The notes beneath the pieces were generated by a model that ran no database searches, was not told the origin of the DNA, and saw only the letters and a program-made list of their open reading frames with translations. The translations under genes were made by a program, and so were the position numbers. Shown in pieces: positions 11,707 through 23,679 of a stretch of 64,000 nucleotides of DNA. The DNA is from Bremia lactucae (Eukaryota > Oomycota > Peronosporomycetes > Peronosporales > Peronosporaceae), in contig NW_027152195.1 of NCBI RefSeq assembly GCF_004359215.1, forward strand, positions 436,592 through 500,591. Direction: 5' to 3'. Within the stretch, counting starts at the first letter, position 1, and the number at the start of each line of letters is the position of its first letter.

Positions 11707-12760
11707 TGTTGGACGTTCCGGGTCTCGTCTTGCAGTACTACGAGACCCATCCTCCTCGACAGTAGGTCCATCGGAGAACAAGCGCTTCCCGCGCTCGTAA
11801 AAGGATTGGAGGTTCTCAATCCCTTGACGCATCTCGTAAGAGATGAGCTTCATCGAATGAGAATCTTTAAGGAAATATGCCTCGATAGGTGCATAATATG
11901 CACCCTTAAAACAGCATGGAAATGAGTCCCCACATAAGAGGCAACGGACTCCTGCCTCTCTAGACAAACGGTGCAACTTATAGGGTGCACCGACTACGGT
12001 CCGTTTTTCGAACCGTTCACGGAAAGCATTAAGCTTGTCAAGCCAGACCTCACGGCCTATGTCTTGCACATTCTGTAGAAAGGCTGTCCGAGCTTGGAAC
12101 AAAGGTTTGACATCCTCTGCACGTTTTTTTAAATTTAAATTTTTATATAATTTTAAAAAGAGTACCATCGATGCCGAAACGAGGCATCCATAAAGCATCC
12201 TTACCAGGCTTGTGAAGCCTGGATGAGTCGAATAACGGAATATGATTTCGATCGTTGGTCATACCAGACCAACGAATTAAATTATCCTTAGAGGGCAACC
12301 AATGCCTCTTCTCAGGAGCGAACCACAACGTATGGCGGTTCCTCTCCTGTTGGCTCATATTAACGTTATCGTTAATCTGGCCTTTTGGGTGATCCTTAGA
12401 ATCACTTTTTTTCCTGGTGATGCAAGCTAGCACCCTTCCTTTCGCGACTACTTAGTTACTGGTGACGCATACTATTGTCCCCAGAGTGGTCATCGCCGAA
12501 GGAGTCATCTGATGATGCCTCCCCCACCGAAGAGATCCGACGAGTCGAACAACATCGTCATCACCTCTCTGGTCGTCATGTAAGAGCCCAAAGATTTAAC
12601 GGACTCAGCCCGGGCGATCCGGCGGCCTGCAATGTCATCGAGACAGATGACAAATTCCAGTCACCTCCAATGGGAGTAGGAGGTGACGCATCCCCCACAG
12701 TAGACGCACTAGCGTCAACTTAAACATTTGCATTACCAACATCTGCACTCTCCGTGCAGC
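11200..12760 (-). mobile_element. Antisense accessory gene of the gypsy element (aORF), copy 1
   Basis: Read on the minus strand from about 12760: a Ser/Thr/Pro-rich N-terminus ending in an acidic patch (SSDDSFGDDHS), a segment with LWFAPEKRHWLPSKDN (12350-12290), then a long open stretch 12198-11563 containing QDIGREVWLDKLNAFRERFE, a Cys-rich motif (CLLCGDSFPCC) and ISYEMRQGIENLQSFYERGK, then a C-terminal coiled coil (11566-11200). The same blocks in the same order occur on the plus strand at 59972-61605, and the N-terminal block at 46302-46755. It lies antisense between pol and the 3' LTR and overlaps the chromodomain coding sequence (11563-11706). Frameshifts are present. No function is known to me. 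Confidence 0.7.
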
Positions 12761-12944
12761 TGCCAGCTTTGCGGCCTCACGGGCCACGCGCACAGACTTA
12801 ATTGTCGCCATGTTGATTTTGGTCCAAATCAATATTGCAAATAAAATCGGTATCTTGATAAAAAAACAATAGTGCAAAATTACAGGGAGAGACATAATAG
12901 TATTTTCTGACACCCTACATCAGTTACTCAAGTGGCTGTTGGCT

Positions 12945-12953
12945 AGGGGGGGA
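12945..12953 (+). promoter_or_regulatory. Polypurine tract of the plus-strand gypsy
   Basis: AGGGGGGGA lies directly before the TG that opens the LTR at 12954. In LTR retrotransposons the polypurine tract primes plus-strand DNA synthesis and sits immediately upstream of the 3' LTR, so it fixes this element as plus-oriented. Confidence 0.75.
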
Positions 12954-13475
12954 TGTTACGGGGTGTCCCGTTACATAAGTATTGTTTCCTATAGGAGGAT
13001 AAATAAATAATATTTTCCATGGGAGGAAATAACTAAAAAAGTACAAAATTGGTATCTTTATTAGATTTGACTTAAATAGTTCCAATATTACCAAATTTGG
13101 TCATATCGATGCAATAAGACATTAGCTCTATTGATTAGTTGATTTGAGTCTAAATTAAACCCTCCAATCGTTATAAGACGCGATTGTGCGTTGCGCAAAA
13201 AGGCGCCATACTTAGTTAGGTATTAATATAATAAGTTCAGTAGTAGATTGAAGATCGTTACGTAGGAAACTATATATATTAGTTTAGATTAACTTTTAAT
13301 CTATACAACCCCCCCTAAGCCTTAGTCTAGACCTTCAAGCTAAAGACCCTTGGCTTCATAAGAAGCTTTCCTCTGTAACTATGCGAACGTGAAGTTTCGA
13401 AACACTTTACCTACACTGTAGCCAGTGTAAGGTCAACTAATACTGATCAGTACTAGTGAAAGGTGCCCCGTTACA
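12954..13475 (+). mobile_element. 3' LTR of the chromodomain gypsy family
   Basis: It begins TGTTACGGGG and ends CCCCGTTACA, a 10-bp near-perfect terminal inversion. Its interior (CCAATATTACCAAATTTGG and flanks) matches the reverse complement of 22900-23040, and its ends match the LTRs ending at 46260 and 59840 in the opposite orientation. Length is about 522 bp. Confidence 0.8.
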
Positions 13476-13985
13476 TCGTCTAAACATAGCAATCGACTCA
13501 TAGCCGATGTGATGGTTGCGCTTAATTCTATTAAAAATAATATGGAATTTTACTACAAAATGTCATTACATACGATTTTTAATAAAAGTATATTCTAAAA
13601 ATATTTTTGGGGAAATGTTACATTCACACCCTTTTTCCTTACATTCACACCCTTCTGCAAATTCTTATAATCACACATCTTCATTAAATTTACACCCTTT
13701 TTTTCGTCTTTCTATTCCCGATTTTCCAAATTAACTAAATGTTCCGCTTTATGGGATGTTTCACGTAAATGCCACTGCAACTGCCTCAACTGCAACCAGC
13801 TTCTGCTTCCGTGAAGCGCGTGCAAATTAACCACACACTGAGTAATGGATTCTTGGACGGCAACGGCGACACCGAAGTGGCAAAGTTGGCCAAAGATCGG
13901 GAGGTCGTACGTATTACGAAAGTGGTGGACCTAAATGATGAACGGCAGTCCTCGTCACCTTCGAGGATGGCGACACTGCAAAGTT
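13476..13985. other. AT-rich stretch with CACACCCTT repeats, no gene
   Basis: No coding pattern I can support. 13618-13705 holds several direct copies of a TTACATTCACACCCTT-like unit. A short plus-strand open stretch from 13769 is low-complexity at its start and runs into the copia remnant, so I do not call it a gene. Confidence 0.6.
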
Positions 13986-16900
13986 TTATCGATCGTCGCG
14001 TGTCCATATCAGCAGCCCAATAAGCATCAGCAAAGCCAATTTGCTATCCTTGTTAGCGCCGTCGAACGATATGCCAATGTCTTGCGTTGTCTTCAGAAAC
14101 TTTAGAATCCGCTTCGCTGCAATCCAGTGCGATTTTTCGTAATTCTCGCAAAACTTAGCCACCTCTCCCACGGCGTGTGCAATGTCTGGTCGAGTGAAAG
14201 TTGCCACGTACATTAGCGCTCCCACAAGCTCACGATAAGGGAACTTTGATACGAAAGCCTTCTGTTGTACTGGCTTGACAAATTTTGAAATACTGTCCGC
14301 TGGAGTATGTACATCTTTGCCGTGTTCCATGCCAAATTTTTCTGCAAGTCGCTTGATATATGCACGCTTGTCAATCTTGATTACCTTGCTGCTCGAGCCG
14401 CGAGGTATCTCAATTCCCAAGCAGTATTTTAGCTCGCCAAGTTCCTTAAAACTGACATCAATGTTTAACGCGCTCTTTATCGCTTCAACATGCTCCTCCT
14501 TTCTGCTGAAGAGCATCCAATCGTCGACATTTATGATAAAAAAACTGTATTCCTCTGCTGACTGAACGTAGACGCACGGATCTGCGGCGGAGCGATCAAA
14601 ACCTTGGCTTTCTAAGTGTTGATTCAGCTTGTTGTTTCATTGCCGCGCAGCTTGCTTAGTTTCATAAACGCCTTTCCAAGCAGACACTTCCTATTTGAAC
14701 AAGAGAGGTCTTTAAAATTGTCCGGCTATCGATGTATATCTCTTCGTCCACTCTGCCGTACAAGCAAGCTCTGTCAACATCAACATTCTCCGCTTCAAGA
14801 TTTTCTGCTGCCGCTATCGCTAGTGCAGCGTTTATCGACTCCTTTCGAGCGACTGAAGCAAACCTGTCACCGTAGTCAATGACAGGACGCTGGGTAAATT
14901 CTTTAACAACAAGTCGCGCCTTAAACTTGATAATTGCTCCGCTCGGGTCGCTCTTTATCCGAAAAACCCACTTGCACCCAATCGCCTTCTTTCCTTGAGG
15001 CATATTCGGTAGCTTTCACGTCTTGTGATCATTAGTGACTTGATTTCGCTCTCCATTGCTTCAAGCCACTGGCTCTTGTATTTGCTCGTTATCACCTCTG
15101 TATATGACGTTGCTTTCTCCTTATCATTCTCTTTAGTGTAGTGGCAGCAAAGCGAGCCGAACTCGCCTCAGGTTCCTCCAAGTTAAACACTCCTCGAGGA
15201 TGATTTGGAAACTCTTGTTCATAGCGAACGACACCTCGTTTCTTGCGCACCGGGCGCACCGTCCACTCTTCTTCTCTATCCCTACCAGGAGTGCTAATTG
15301 GCCATCTGGATCTCCAGTCCCACGGCGAGGACGCCGGAGGAGATCGCTGCTCGCGATGTTCTTCATGAGCGATACCTTACGCCAAAGGTAATGACGCTAA
15401 GTCAGTATCTGACGCGATTACGTGATCAAGCCCTTGAAACTTCGGTGACCTCATCACGATCGTTTTGTTTCCAACGAATCAAGAAGTGAAAACGACGTTT
15501 CATTTGAGAATTGGGTCCATCGGTCCAGCCGTCTTCGCAGCATTTGGTATATTAGAGAGCCTGCAGATGTGGCTGATAAACATTTGGACAGGAAGCTTCG
15601 CTTCGATTTCGCCAAACTTAAGGCCAAAGGCCAGTTACGTTCAGCGTTTATGCCACAAAACGAAGAAAGGCCGCATGCTCGCGTAAGAACACATCCTGTT
15701 GGCTCTTCGTGCCTTCCAGTTGTCGAATTTGGGCGAAGGTGGCGTTTGAGGGTCCATTGCCGGTCGTGCTTGGACATTTGGATTGTCTATAACCACGTTG
15801 TCAATTACGTGGAAGATGCCCCCGGTACCGCTTATCTTTGTCTTGCTTGCTGAGCTTTCGTCAAATGTAACACTTCGTGCTTCGACAATTGAGCCATCAG
15901 TTGCGTTAATGAGTCTGAATGCCTTCTGTTGTTTTGCGTATCCTAGAAGATAGCACTTAGGCCTAGAATTGTCCAGCTTCTTTCGCCTTTCTATGGCGAG
16001 CTGTGCACAGCATACGGTGCCAAATGCACGCATGTGCTCTACATGTGGTTTCCGCTTGAATACCAGCTCAAAAGGACATGAACTTTTGCTTGACGAATTC
16101 GGCAGTACATTTCGTATGTCTGCTGCTCCATCGCTTCACACCAATAGCGCTTGTCTAACTCGCTGTCATTGAGCATACATCTTGTAATTTCGTTGAGAGT
16201 TCTATTCATTCGTTCAGCCACGCCATTTTGCTGTGGGTTGTATGGCACAGTAAACTCTTGCTTGATCCGAGCTGTTCACAGATTGTGTCCATTCGAGCGT
16301 TTCGATATTCGCCTCCATTATCACTTCGGATGACCTTAACTTTCGCTCCTGGTATCATCTTGACCTCCTTGCAGAATTTCGCAAATGCTTCCGGCACTTC
16401 GCTCTTGATTAGATTGGATATACCATGACCAAGCGACTCTTCATCATTATAAAAGTCGCCATGTTCCTAAAGCCGGATAATGAAGCTGGGGTAATTGGAC
16501 CAAGAACGTCCGAGCCTACGACGCTATCTGAGCGCATACTCTCCCTCTCTTCCAGCACCGCCTCGCTTATTTGAAATGTCTTCTTGACTTGTTTGGCTGT
16601 AGCACAAAGTTCACAAACGCCTTCTGTCTCAACCTTGGCACTGCTATTACGGCCGTCCTTAATCATTTTATTTACTGTTCGGTACGAGGCGTGACCAAGT
16701 CTTCGATGCCACACATCAGATTCGCTAAAAGCAGCGTGGCGTTCTTCTTCGACGTGGATTTTTAGATAAAAGAGTTTGCCTCTCTTCAATCCTGTCGTCA
16801 CAGTCTTGCTTCCTGACTTCACGACGCATTTGTCTTTGGTCATTTCAATAATCATACCCCGTGCAGTTGCCGCTGATACTGAAAATAGGTTTTTGTTCAG

Positions 16901-17903
16901 ATCCTTAACATTTACTGTCCTCTCCAAAGTTGCGTTAATCCAACAGCTCCCCGACCGAACACGCAGCGCAACTGTTCCGTGACCAAGAAATTTTAAAATT
17001 TGCGCTCTTCTTCGCGCTTGAAATACTCTGCGAGTTTTTTAACGCGATGTACTCCACAAAGGCTTCGCGGTCCTCGCACGTACGGGTCGAAGCCCCGCTC
17101 TCGAAAACCCACGCGCCGCTTGCTGACGATTCAGCCGCATGAAATGCAACATTAGTCTGATCTTCGTCACTCGGCGACCCACGCGTTTTAGATCGGCAGT
17201 CTCTCGCGTAATGGCCGCCTTGCCACAGTTAAAGCACGTCCCGGACACTGCCTTTATTCTCCACCCGGCTTCTTTAAATTCTTACTGCTGGCTAGCAGCG
17301 CCGTTGTTTCATCGATACGCCTAGAATTCTTCAGACGCACTTCTTAATCGAAGAGCTTGCTCACCAAATCCATAATTCTCAATGACTCGATTGACATTCG
17401 AAATGCCCGGACAAGGTTCTCGTAGCTAGTGGGCAAACCCCGAAGCATAGTAGCGCATACATCTTCTTCACTTGGCCCACAGTCTGCGCTCTTCATCTCA
17501 AGCACGAGCTTTTCTAAAGCCATGACATGCTAGCTGATCCTGAGGGACGTGTACTGGTAAAGCGCAAAAACTTCTGCTTGAGCTAGAGTCGATTCGCCAT
17601 GTCCTGGGTCTGATGAAAGCTTTCGAACGCAATCCACGCATCCCACGCACTATTTGCACTTGCAACGTGCATAAGCTGCGAGTCACTGAGGTATTGGACA
17701 ATTGCCGCGTTTGTCTGCTGCTTCGTTAATGTAGATACGGGCGCTTCGACGATTGTCGCCGCGCACAGTCCCTTCGACATGAGGTGCATCCTCATCTTGA
17801 AGCTCCACAAAGTGTAGTTGCTCCCATCGAAGGGATGCACTCTGATGCTGAAATCGTAATTTAGGCGCGCAACCTCTGCTTCATTATCCGGCTTTAGGTA
17901 CAT
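13986..17903 (-). mobile_element. Ty1/copia element, minus strand, decayed
   Basis: On the minus strand: gag N-terminus (17903-17583, with FDGSNYTLWSFKMRMHLMSK), a damaged CCHC knuckle (about 17248, CFNCGKAAITRETADL), gag-pre-integrase (16927-16560, WHRRLGHASYRTVNKMI ... CELC), integrase core (16500-15640, with VIRSDNGGEYRNA and NPQQNGVAERMNRT), RT (15003-14516, with GCKWVFRIK and a VDDWML active box), and the RT/RNase H start (14516-13990, ending in SFDGANKDSKLAL). The RNase H C-terminus is missing and there are several frameshifts. Integrase before RT is the copia order. Part of the integrase is repeated inverted at 17884-18830. Confidence 0.9.
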
Positions 17904-18830
17904 GGTGACTTTTATAATGATGAAGCGTAGTTATGTCACTGTATATCCTATGCGAAATAAGAGCAAGTGCCGGAAGCATTTGCGAAGTTCTGCAAGGAAG
18001 TCAGACGATACCAGGAGCGAAGTTAAGGTTCTCCGTAGTGATAATGGAGGCGAATATCGAAATGCTCGAATGGATACAATCTGTGAACAGCTCGGATCAA
18101 GCAAGAGTTTACTGTGCCATACAACCCACAGCAAAATGGCGTGGCTGAACGAATGAATAGAACTCTCAACGAAATTACAAGATGTATGCTCAATGACAGC
18201 GAGTTAGACAAGCGCTATTGGTGTGAAGCGATGGAGCAGCAGACATACGAAATGTACTGCCGAATTCGTCAAGCAAAAGTTCATGTCCTTTTGAGCTGGT
18301 ATTCAAGCGGAAACCACATGTAGAGCACATGCGTGCATTTAGCACCGTATGCTGTGCACAGCTCGCCATAGAAAGGCGAAAGAAGCTGGACAATTCTAGG
18401 CCTAAGTGCTATCTTCTAGGATACGCAAAACAACAGAAGGCATTCAGACTCATTAACGCAACTGATGGCTCAATTGTCGAATCACGAAGTGTTACATTTG
18501 ACGAAAGCTCAGCAAGCAAGACAAAGATAAGCGGTACCGGGGGCATCTTCCACGTAATTGACAACGTGGTTATAGACAATCCAAATGTCCAAGCACGACC
18601 GGCAATGGACCCTCAAACGCCACCTTCGCCCAAATTCGACAACTGGAAGGCACGAACAGCCAACAGGATGTGTTCCCACACGAGCATCTAGCATTCCTGG
18701 TAGGGATGGAAAAGAAGAGTGGATGAATCGTCCGGTTCGCAAGAAACGAGGTGTCGTTCGCTATGAACAAGAGTTTTCAAATCATCCTCTAGGAGTGTTT
18801 AACTTGGACGATTTTGAGGGCGAATTAGGC
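15170..18830. repeat. Large inverted repeat inside the copia element
   Basis: Minus-strand integrase sequence at about 16495-15170 and plus-strand sequence at 17884-18830 encode nearly the same protein (both contain RSDNGGEYRNARMDTICEQL, NPQQNGVAERMNRT and FRLINATDGSIVE). Identity by eye is well above 95% over much of the arm. The arms are about 0.95-1.3 kb and separated by about 1.4 kb. The right arm ends in RPVRKKRGVVRYEQEFSNHP, which also occurs in the left arm. Confidence 0.9.
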
Positions 18831-18939
18831 TCGCTTGGCTACGGGGTCAGTGCCGCTTTAAATACTGTATGCATCCGGCGATTCAACAGCGTCAGCTCGA
18901 TACGACCTCTACTCCATGAAACATGCCTTCAAAGACTTC

Positions 18940-19440
18940 ATGTCACGAACGCTGAAAACCCGCTAGTTATCGACTGGGATGCCTCTGTGCGCGTCACCGT
19001 GTGCGAAAGTAGCAAATATCATGCAAAATGGCTGCGTGAGCATGCGTAGGCTCTTGAGGGAGGTACTGCAGAAGATACTGCCACCGTACCCCATTCGAAG
19101 TCATATCGCCAGCCGCGCCTAACAACTCAGTGGTTATGGGCTGGTGTCGACTTAAGTTACCAACCAACGACGCCGGCGGCTCCTCCACCGAGGTACCCTC
19201 CGAGTTTAGTGACAAGTTCATTTCCGGTATAGATGGTCTGTCCATCAAAGTGGTCTACTTGGACGGTTTGAAGCTTCCGGCGCCCCTCGTTCATAATCGT
19301 TGGCGGTTTCGATACTACTGGTTAACAATTTCAGTCTCGTCACACGTAGCAAGTGGCCTTATCAGAAGCAGGGTTTCGGTCTTCCCAGATATGCACATTG
19401 AATGACAAAGTAGACCTGAATGGCGCAGGAGAAGAATATA
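18940..19440 (+). mobile_element. Gypsy polyprotein fragment
   Basis: A plus-strand open stretch (ENPLVIDWDASVRVTVCESS, then KYHAKWLREHA) resembles the spacer part of oomycete gypsy polyproteins, and 19130-19400 continues without recognisable catalytic motifs. It is a short chimeric remnant between the copia inverted arm and the next gypsy. A 50-bp block at 19488-19540 resembles the LTR interior at 22652-22703. Confidence 0.45.
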
Positions 19441-19547
19441 TGATACCTTTCCTACTATATTAATCAACCCACACTGATTTCAATGAAGGTGGGACGCCTA
19501 GACTACTTCACGCACACGACGTGCACAGGAAGGTTCAAAGATGCACT

Positions 19548-22500
19548 TCAACGTCCGACTTTCTGTTCATGGTATGCAACGTCATCAAAATAGCTCGGTG
19601 CGAATTCCCGCACCGATCTTAACAGATTGGTTACACATCTGCTAGATGTCGCAGGGGCATTACCAAGTCCATGTGGCATAAGAAGCCACTCCCATAGCAT
19701 TCCGCTTAGGGTGCTGACTGCTGTGAACGGGATATCCTGCTTACGCATGAGGCTCTGATAGAAATCATCTATCAGACCCATTGACGAAAAGATGGTACTC
19801 TTTGGCATACCATCAATGATTATGTCTTGTCGTGGTATCGGTTTGATCCGGTACCGTTGCAGCGTTCAAATAATTGAACGCATGCACAGTTCGCCATCCT
19901 TCAGTTGCTTTACGCACACAGAAGGTCGGAGAGCCATGTGGAGAGATTGATGGTCCGCTGCCAAGCGATCGGCAAAAACAATTTCGATCGCTCGTTCACG
20001 AGGCACTGGCCATTGCTTCATGACACAGTACTTCTTCGAACCTGGGATTAGGTCAATTTAGTTTCGGGTGAGTGCCTCTATCCTTAGGTAACTTACACGG
20101 CACTGATTCATGGAAGACATCCCTACATTCTATTAAATCCTTATATAAAGGATTTGCCTATAAAGACTCCCAGGATTGGAACGTCAAACGTTCTATCCGA
20201 GTCCTCTCATCGAGGAAACTTTCGTCCATCGATGAGCTGCTGACAACCCGTTCGTTCTCGGGAAATACTATTGCCGACCGAATATCGGTCACGTAGTTGT
20301 CGTCCGTGACAAGTACGCAGATCTGGTTGACTTTGCCCCTACGCAGATCATGCAAGAACTGTTTCGGTTCAAGTGTTGGCAATTGAGTTACCTCCGAATT
20401 AACTTCAGATCAAATAGGCGCATACACTTGATCCGTTATTTACTAAGACATTTATTGTCTCAGTCTCCTCCTTAGAGCTTATTTCCAAAGAAACCTGGGA
20501 TCTTTGACCACAGGTTTCAGGGGACTTATTCCCTCAAGTTTTTTGGGGGGAGTATCCCCCCAACGTCCTCTAGCTATGGTTGCGCAACCACAGCGAGATC
20601 GTCTACGATTTACGCATCAGTCGATTAAGACTTTCGTACTGTCTCTTGCAAATTTCTTGGATGTTAATTTCTAAGCAAGCATCCTTCATTCGTACCACGC
20701 AACTTATTCGAGTGGTTAAACTTCGACGCTACATGTGCTTGTGCAATGCCGTCGGTAACTATGTCCACGACACAATGGTTGACCTTCGACGCTGCATGTG
20801 CTTGTGCACAGCCGTCGGGATCTAACTCTCAGTGTGTTGGCTATTCACACTGAGGTCTTGTGCAGTCATCCAAACAACTGATACATTAGTGAGGCCATCG
20901 CACTCATTCGTAAAATATCCACACGCCTGCGGACGCTTCAAGACGTTCATCAGTTGGCCATCTGATGAACAAGAGACAGGCATCATCTCGGCTTGCTGCT
21001 GCCAATTCATACATGGCTCCTTCTTTCTGAGCCATGGTGATCCAAGGATGACATCAAATTTGATATCCAAATCTAGTACGATGAACCATTATCGTACTGT
21101 TTACCCTTTAACGAGTATTGGATACTAACCACACGTTTTTTACTGTTACATAGGCGCGGCGTCATCCTCGTTTAAGGTATATCGTGCTCAACGAACTTGG
21201 GTCTGCGATCTTTTAGCGATTGGCATCGAATAAAATTGTTCGACGCCCCACAATCGACTAGGACTAAAGAGGCAATTTTTTAACACTATTTTTTAAAGTG
21301 ATGGGGTTATCCTCATCACCTGGGCAGTTACGCACAATGTTTTGTGTGAGGAGCAACTTTCGTCAAAAAGCCTGCAAATTCTTTTGACATTGCTGGATCA
21401 GTAAGGCGCTCCGCACCTACTGAACCCGACCGTTTTTTACGATCCGCCTCGCCGTTGTGATTTTGCAACAGCGTCAGATCCGCGTCCTCCGCAGTTCCTA
21501 GCGGAAGATTGTTTTTTTCTGCTCACTGGTTCTAGGCACTGGCTGTGGTGCCCTACACGCATAGGCGTAGTAGTCCGCTTTTGAAAGCGATTACAATTTT
21601 GTAATCGTTTGTTCTTTATGAGCAATGCTTCTCGCTCTCTACATCGAGTGGTCCATAGGTTCTGGGCTCCGTTTTCTTGTCGTCTCGGAGGACAATAGGC
21701 TACAGAGTGGACTAAAGTCCTCTGTTTCGCTATAGAGATCGCTTGATTGAGCAACTCTAGTTCAAGCCGGAGCAGGTGAGTCTTAACAGGACCGTCTGCA
21801 AGACCTTTAATAAATACAGTTACCTGTGTTTGTTCATCAATTGGGTGACTCACGATACAATTGATCAGATATCGTGTATGCTGGTAATTAGCGTGAAGGT
21901 CACGCTTGCCCTGCTTCAAATCCAGAAGCTCGGCTCGAGCCCTGATTTCGGCACGTCGCGGCTCAAATATTTGCCTGAGTCGGGTATTAAAGTTCTCATA
22001 CGACATTAAACCAATGAGTCGTGAAGCTTTAGCCGTAAGATTCAAGATTTGCCTCGTCCCGTGAAGCTGGATATGCCAAATTCCACTTTCGTCGCATCAT
22101 CATTGATGCGGTGAGCTTCAATGGCGTCGTCTAATACGACGAATTCTTTTGAAGAATCCCCTTCGACTGCGTTTTAATTAGAGATTTCTTTTTATAAGCT
22201 TTCAGATCGACGCGGAAGCGTCGGCCTGCTAGCAGCATTTACAGGCTGCTGTCTCAACAGTTCCAATTGTTAAGCACTCTGTTTTCTTAACACCTCCTCC
22301 GCGTGTTGAGAGCCTTGCTGGTGAAGCAAGGCTACTTTCTCTCGAGCCCCGTCAAGTTCATGTTGCATGAATTCGGCTATGGCCGCATGCTGTTCATCTT
22401 TCCCCGAGTGTGCCAACATCAGGCCCGTCTACGACTGAACTCATTCTTTCGGTCGCTCTCCATTCAAGTCACTTAAGAAATGAATGAGCCTTTCACGCGT

Positions 22501-22563
22501 TGCGTGATAGCCTTCTTGAAAGGCTTGAGTTCTCCCTCCTTTTCCATCCAACATGTCCATGTT
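19548..22563 (-). mobile_element. Ty3/gypsy element, minus strand, gag-PR-RT, truncated
   Basis: Reading leftward: gag start at 22563 (MDMLDGKGGRTQAFQEGYHA), gag core (22045-21437, with RARAELLDLKQGKRDLHANY and QTQVTVFIKGLADGPV), protease (21128-20822, with DVILGSPWL), a 63-bp tandem duplication, a linker (20382-20158, LPTLEPKQFLHDLRRGK in pieces) and RT (about 20090-19548, with YFDD near 19590). It stops within RT, so RNase H and integrase are absent. Stops and frameshifts occur throughout. The 5' LTR and a primer-binding-site candidate lie just to the right. Confidence 0.85.
20721..20818. repeat. 63-bp tandem duplication in pol (second copy)
   Basis: Blocks at 20721-20755 and 20784-20818 match each other and the pair at 6876-6973, with the same 63-bp period and the same place between protease and RT. 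Confidence 0.85.
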
Positions 22564-22600
22564 TGATAGAAAGTGCGTGGGCTTTTGACCTGACTACGGA

Positions 22601-22611
22601 GTGCTACCAGC
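22601..22611 (-). other. Candidate primer binding site
   Basis: On the minus strand, TGGTAGCACTC starts two bases after the LTR end (TGTAAC at 22614, which reads GTTACA on the minus strand). TGGTA at this spacing is typical of sites complementary to the initiator-tRNA 3' end. Only the first bases fit well. Confidence 0.4.
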
Positions 22612-22613
22612 TG

Positions 22614-23068
22614 TAACGAGGACCCTTTTGCTAGTATGCTACCGATTACAGTGAAGGTGGGGCACCTCGACTACTTCACGTTCACGACGTGCAGAGGGGG
22701 GTTCTTCGTAGCTAAGAAGTATTAGGTACTAAAGGTAAATTCTAAGGCTTTAGGAGCAGAGAAAAGTAAAACTGTGTTAATATACTATGTTCCTGCGGAA
22801 CAATCTTCTCTCTACTACTGACTTTATTATATCAGTAGCTAACTATGTGTGGCGCCTACTTGCGCACCGCACAATCATGTCTTCTGACTATTGGCGGGGT
22901 TAATTTAAACTTAAATCAATGAATCAATAGATCTGATGTCTTATTGCGTCAATATTATCAAATTTGGTAATATTGGAACTATTAAGTCAAAATTATTAAG
23001 ATACTAATTTTTTACTTCTTTATTCATTTCCTCTTATAGGAAATAATATTAATGTAACGGTACGCCCC
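22614..23068 (-). mobile_element. 5' LTR of the minus-strand gypsy
   Basis: 22900-23040 is the reverse complement of much of 12990-13170, and TGTAACGGTACGCCCC near 23053-23068 matches the LTR terminus shared by the family, truncated by a few bases. The left end TGTAAC at 22614 gives the expected CA end on the minus strand. Confidence 0.65.
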
Positions 23069-23440
23069 GGAAGACAGCAGAAAGTGCCACATACAGCTAT
23101 GGACGACAAGAACTTCAAGCTGCTATTCATCACCTCCCATTGCGCAATGCCATGTCGGTATAATCCTCCTCAATCCCATTGAAAAGGATGAGGCAGCTCT
23201 GAATTGGCTGATGATGAGAACCTAGCATATGTGCAGCATGCTGAGGAGCATGCTGAGGAGGTATCAGAGGAAGAGGAAATGATCGCATCTTCAAATGCCG
23301 AGTAGCTCCAGGCAATTGGTATTTTTTCTTCTTTGCTTGACATTACCAAACCTGAGCACCTTAATGCTTTTGAAGTAGCTCGCAAAATGCAACGTGATCT
23401 CCGCCCATGGTTGTTTTTTGGATTTAGACCTAATTCCTCC
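23069..23440 (+). pseudogene. Decayed coding fragment, origin unclear
   Basis: The plus strand shows YSYGRQELQAAIHHLPLRNA (23093-23152), then an acidic segment (AEEHAEEVSEEEEMIASSN), a stop, and LLDITKPEHLNAFEVARKMQ. The residues look protein-like but two stops and a frame change interrupt them. The pattern suggests the end of a transposase or a lost gene. I do not recognise a family. 23440-23680 is the likely promoter of the next gene. Confidence 0.35.
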
Positions 23441-23679
23441 CACCATTTCCTAATTTTTTACTTTCCTCGCCATTTCGGTTGATATTTTCATTGAAATCAT
23501 ACTAAGAGCCATATATACGGGTCCCAATAGGATCGATAACGGCGAAGGGCCAAATCCATCAAGTAACCGAGGTTATTGAGTAGCGAGAGATAAGATAACA
23601 TAGGAATGACTGTAGCTGGCTCTTTGCGGCTATCCCATGAGCATGTGCCCTGCCTGTACACTTCTCACGAAGAGCAAAA

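Noticed and set aside
13769..14023. 84-codon plus-strand frame
   Set aside because: Low-complexity start and overlap with the copia remnant; no homology I can see.
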